A DNA stretch of 64,000 nt. Origin: Planctomycetota bacterium (GTDB lineage: Bacteria; Planctomycetota; SZUA-567; H5-PLA8). The notes under the pieces were generated by a model. It ran no database searches, had not been told where the DNA came from, and was given only the letters and a program-made list of their open reading frames with translations. The position numbers and the translations under genes are program-made. Within the stretch, counting starts at the first letter, position 1; each line of letters starts with the position of its first letter. This document shows positions 62,123-64,000 of the stretch, piece by piece. The stretch is taken from the NCBI GenBank assembly GCA_023150555.1, contig JAKLKQ010000023.1, forward strand, positions 28,425 through 92,424, in the 5' to 3' direction.

Positions 62123-62152
62123 TTGACGCCGCCGGGCCGACTGGGGTAGGTT
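62123..62152 (+). promoter_or_regulatory. candidate promoter of the tyrS leader transcript
   Basis: TTGACG (62123-62128), an 18-base spacer and TAGGTT (62147-62152) would start transcription near 62159, 24 bases before the leader peptide ATG. A perfect TATAAT at 62029-62034 further upstream lacks a -35 but could give a longer leader. Confidence 0.4.
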
Positions 62153-62182
62153 GCAGTCCGTTACGCGCGCAAAGGAACCGCG

Positions 62183-62224
62183 ATGGCACCGTTCGTTTAC
62201 GCCTACTATCGGTATTCCTGCTAG
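62183..62224 (+). CDS. tyrosine-rich leader peptide of tyrS
   Basis: The ATG at 62183, six bases after AAAGGA, opens 13 codons reading MAPFVYAYYRYSC and then TAG. Four of 13 residues are Tyr (codons 6, 8, 9 and 11, using both TAC and TAT). Tyr makes up only a few percent of typical proteins, so this density directly ahead of the tyrosyl-tRNA synthetase gene is unlikely to be chance. The peptide should act by where the ribosome pauses and not by its own activity. Confidence 0.7.
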   Translation: MAPFVYAYYRYSC

Positions 62225-62229
62225 CTTCC

Positions 62230-62309
62230 CGCTCGCGCGCGATCCCTTTACATCCCCTTTGAAGGTCGCCGCGGCGCGGGCGCTTGCCTTGCGCGTGAAC
62301 TTTCCTTTT
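62230..62309 (+). promoter_or_regulatory. tyrS: attenuator: antiterminator and terminator before tyrS
   Basis: Segment 62274-62281 (GCGCGGGC) can pair in two exclusive ways. With 62286-62294 (GCCT, a one-base bulge, GCGC) it makes an eight-pair hairpin with loop GCTT, followed after six bases by T-rich CTTTCCTTTT: a terminator. With 62230-62238 (CGCTCGCGC), six bases past the leader stop, it makes a nine-pair stem (one G-U) that would prevent it. A ribosome at the leader stop would cover 62230-62238 and favour termination; one stalled at Tyr codons would leave it free. Confidence 0.6.
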
Positions 62310-62335
62310 GGGCAGAAATCGGGGAGCATACCGCC

Positions 62336-63661
62336 ATGCCGATCACAGATGTCGTTGCCGAACTCCAGTGGCGCGGGCTGGTCCACCAGTCCACCGATCC
62401 CGACCTGGGCAAGAAGCTTCTGGCCGGGCCCGTCTCGGTCTACTGCGGCTTCGACCCCAGCGGCGACTCGCTGCACGTCGGCAACCTGCTGGGCCTGATC
62501 AACCTGCGGCGCTTCCAGAAAGCCGGGCACCGCCCCATCGCGCTCGCCGGCGGCGGCACCGGCTTCATCGGCGACCCCAGCGGCAAGTCCGAGGAGCGCA
62601 GCCTGCTTACGAAGGAACAACTCGAGAAGAACATCGCCGGCATCAAGAGCGAGATGGCGCGCGTGCTGGATTTCAGCGCGAAGGGCGAGAACGCCGCGCT
62701 GCTGGTGAACAACGCCGACTGGCTGACGAAGTTCAGCTTCATCGACTTCCTTCGCGACGTCGGCAAGCACTTCACCGTCAACCACATGATGGAGAAGGAG
62801 TCCGTCCGCGCTCGGCTGGAAGACCGCGAGCACGGCATCAGCTTCACCGAGTTCAGCTACATGCTCTTGCAGGCGTACGACTTCCTGCACCTGCACGATG
62901 CATTCGGCTGCACACTGCAGGTCGGCGGCAGCGACCAGTTCGGCAACATCACCGCCGGGTGCGAATTGATCCGCCGCACCTACGCGAAGCAGGGCGTCGA
63001 GAAACACGCGCACGGCCTGACCTGGCCGCTGCTGACGCGCAGCGACGGCAAGAAGTTCGGCAAGACCGAGGAAGGCGCGATCTACCTCAGCCCGCATCGC
63101 ACTTCGCCCTACGCCTTCTACCAGTACTTCATCAACGTCCCCGACGCCGACGCGACAGCCATGCTGCGCACCTTCACGGATTTCACGAAGGAGGAGATCG
63201 CGCAACTTGAAGCGCAGGCGCAGAAGGAACCGCAGGCGCGCCACGCGCAGCGCGCCTTGGCGAAGGCGTTGACCGAACTCGTGCACGGCGTCACCGAGCG
63301 CGGGAAGGCTGAACAGGCCGCCGCGGTGCTTTTTGGCGGCGGAAAGGGCGGGGCGGGCGGCGGGCTGAAGGACCTGGACGAGGCCGCGCTGCTGGAACTG
63401 GTCAAGGAGGCGCCCAACGGGACCGTAACGAAGTCCCGGCTGGCCGGCGAGGGCGCGCCGCTGGTGGAGCTGATGGCCGAGAGCGGCCTGTGGCCGAGCA
63501 AGGGCGAGGCCAAGAATGCCGCCAAGGCCGGCGGCGTGTACCTCAACAACGAGCAGGTCAAGGACCCGGCCGCGAAAGTAACGGGCGCCGAGCTGTTGCA
63601 TGGCAAGTACCTGGTCCTGCGCAAAGGCAAGAAGCATTACTTCCTCTTCAAGGCCGAGTGA
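62336..63661 (+). CDS. tyrS: tyrosyl-tRNA synthetase
   Basis: This class Ic synthetase attaches tyrosine to tRNA-Tyr. The 441-residue protein has the HIGH-like motif PSGDSLHVGNL (about 42-52), the tyrosine pocket segment FTEFSYMLLQAYDF, GGSDQFGNI, and the KMSKS equivalent KKFGKTEEG (about 240). The C-terminal S4 RNA-binding domain lies near 365-430 (GGVYLNNEQV, KKHYFLF). A Gly-rich linker near 335-345 separates the parts. Upstream is a Tyr-codon-rich leader with an attenuator, so expression should rise when charged tRNA-Tyr is scarce. Confidence 0.97.
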   Translation: MPITDVVAELQWRGLVHQSTDPDLGKKLLAGPVSVYCGFDPSGDSLHVGNLLGLINLRRFQKAGHRPIALAGGGTGFIGDPSGKSEERSLLTKEQLEKNIAGIKSEMARVLDFSAKGENAALLVNNADWLTKFSFIDFLRDVGKHFTVNHMMEKESVRARLEDREHGISFTEFSYMLLQAYDFLHLHDAFGCTLQVGGSDQFGNITAGCELIRRTYAKQGVEKHAHGLTWPLLTRSDGKKFGKTEEGAIYLSPHRTSPYAFYQYFINVPDADATAMLRTFTDFTKEEIAQLEAQAQKEPQARHAQRALAKALTELVHGVTERGKAEQAAAVLFGGGKGGAGGGLKDLDEAALLELVKEAPNGTVTKSRLAGEGAPLVELMAESGLWPSKGEAKNAAKAGGVYLNNEQVKDPAAKVTGAELLHGKYLVLRKGKKHYFLFKAE

Positions 63662-63840
63662 CCCGCGGCGCGCCCGGCGCTTGCAGGGCTCCGGGGGCGG
63701 CCAGGGGTTAGGTGCCAGGGGTGAGGGGCGGAGCGCCTGACGGCGCACCTTCCTGAAAAAATCGCTTACGCCCGGATCCCGAAGCCTGATTCCATTCGCC
63801 CAATTTGCCCTGCGCTTTCGTTCTTAATTCATCGCGCTCT

Positions 63841-63886
63841 TTGCCTTTCAATCCGCAATCCGAACTCCGCAATCCGCAATCGAATT
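63841..63886. repeat. degenerate tandem word repeat after tyrS
   Basis: The unit CAATCCG(C/A)A recurs four times with small variations (CAATCCGCAATCCG, CTCCGCAATCCGCAATC). Other gaps in the window hold different, similarly word-like repeats. It encodes nothing convincing. Confidence 0.4.
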
Positions 63887-63920
63887 GCCTGTCCCGGGCC
63901 CCTCGGCATGACACCGAAAC

Positions 63921-64000
63921 TCAGGGGCGCGGCTTTTTCGCGGTGCGCTTCGCGTTCGCAGCCGCGAAGCGCGCGGAGAATGTCGCGTACAAAAGAACCG
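63921..64000 (-). CDS. possible C-terminal end of a reverse-strand gene
   Basis: Reading in from the window edge on the reverse strand, a frame encodes an Ala/Arg/Lys-rich end (last residues TAKKPRP) and stops with TGA at 63923-63921. It is only 26 codons, so this may be a real gene's tail or chance. Confidence 0.25.
   Translation of the reverse strand, partial: VLLYATFSARFAAANAKRTAKKPRP

Noticed and set aside
62169..62182. GGAACCGCG before the tyrS leader resembles the core of a T-box
   Set aside because: Only about nine bases match and the preceding AGGGU is missing. The bases are better explained as the ribosome site and start region of the leader peptide. No stem I with a Tyr specifier loop was found.
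63708..63914. 68-codon reverse-strand frame after tyrS
   Set aside because: It consists largely of the degenerate repeat words, with no ribosome site or domain.

Overview
The window is 64 kb of GC-rich (roughly two-thirds G+C by eye), densely coding bacterial chromosome. Several gene types point to the Planctomycetota or a close PVC relative. They include a DUF1549/DUF1553 plus twin-arginine DUF1501 pair, two ECF sigma factors each followed by its own large membrane-anchored partner, a PQQ-like propeller, Gfo/Idh/MocA oxidoreductases, a sugar-phosphate-isomerase-like barrel, and short palindromic REP-like elements. There is no rRNA, tRNA, CRISPR array, prophage, insertion sequence or plasmid function, so this reads as ordinary chromosome with some unusual regulation.

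Layout. 1-5.8 kb: the end of a polytopic membrane protein, a coiled-coil membrane protein, the hisD-hisC-hisB operon and a frameshifted gene. 5.8-13.1 kb: a DUF2784-CPBP membrane protein, a secreted PQQ-like propeller, the DUF1549/DUF1501 pair and a xylose-isomerase-like barrel. 13.2-19.9 kb: an ECF sigma factor with a FecR/TPR membrane protein, a GNAT enzyme, a split PreA-like dehydrogenase plus ferredoxin, and a Gfo/Idh/MocA enzyme. 20-27.2 kb: a fatty-acid desaturase, a Cys-rich secreted protein, a CBS protein, a REP-like island, pyrD, small proteins, a second Gfo/Idh/MocA enzyme and lspA. 27.2-34.3 kb: a second ECF sigma/anti-sigma pair, a propionyl/acetyl-CoA carboxyltransferase, and a membrane-tethered sigma factor. 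34.3-42.7 kb: mscL, a lipoprotein, a four-cluster ferredoxin, an RnfD-like subunit, a SGNH-like protein, RidA, two paralogous secreted coiled-coil proteins, a tandem HxlR-type regulator and a PDZ protein. 42.7-49.5 kb: a B12-binding radical SAM enzyme, a DksA-like protein, guaB-guaA and an LRR protein. 49.6-64 kb: a beta-helix protein, PspA, a large NHL-type propeller, a GntR/LacI hybrid regulator, two PilT-type ATPases, a HEAT-like protein, a DUF1015 protein and tyrS.

The most interesting signals lie between genes. Upstream of tyrS is a 13-residue reading frame with four tyrosine codons, followed by mutually exclusive antiterminator and terminator hairpins. This is the layout of a classical ribosome-mediated attenuator. 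The palindrome TGCACNNGTGCA sits on the predicted start point of three transcripts, two of them encoding ECF sigma factors. hisD and guaB are each preceded by a short frame that begins about 6 bases after a -10-like hexamer and whose stop codon overlaps the enzyme's start. All functional statements come from reading the sequence and recalling families. No database search was possible.
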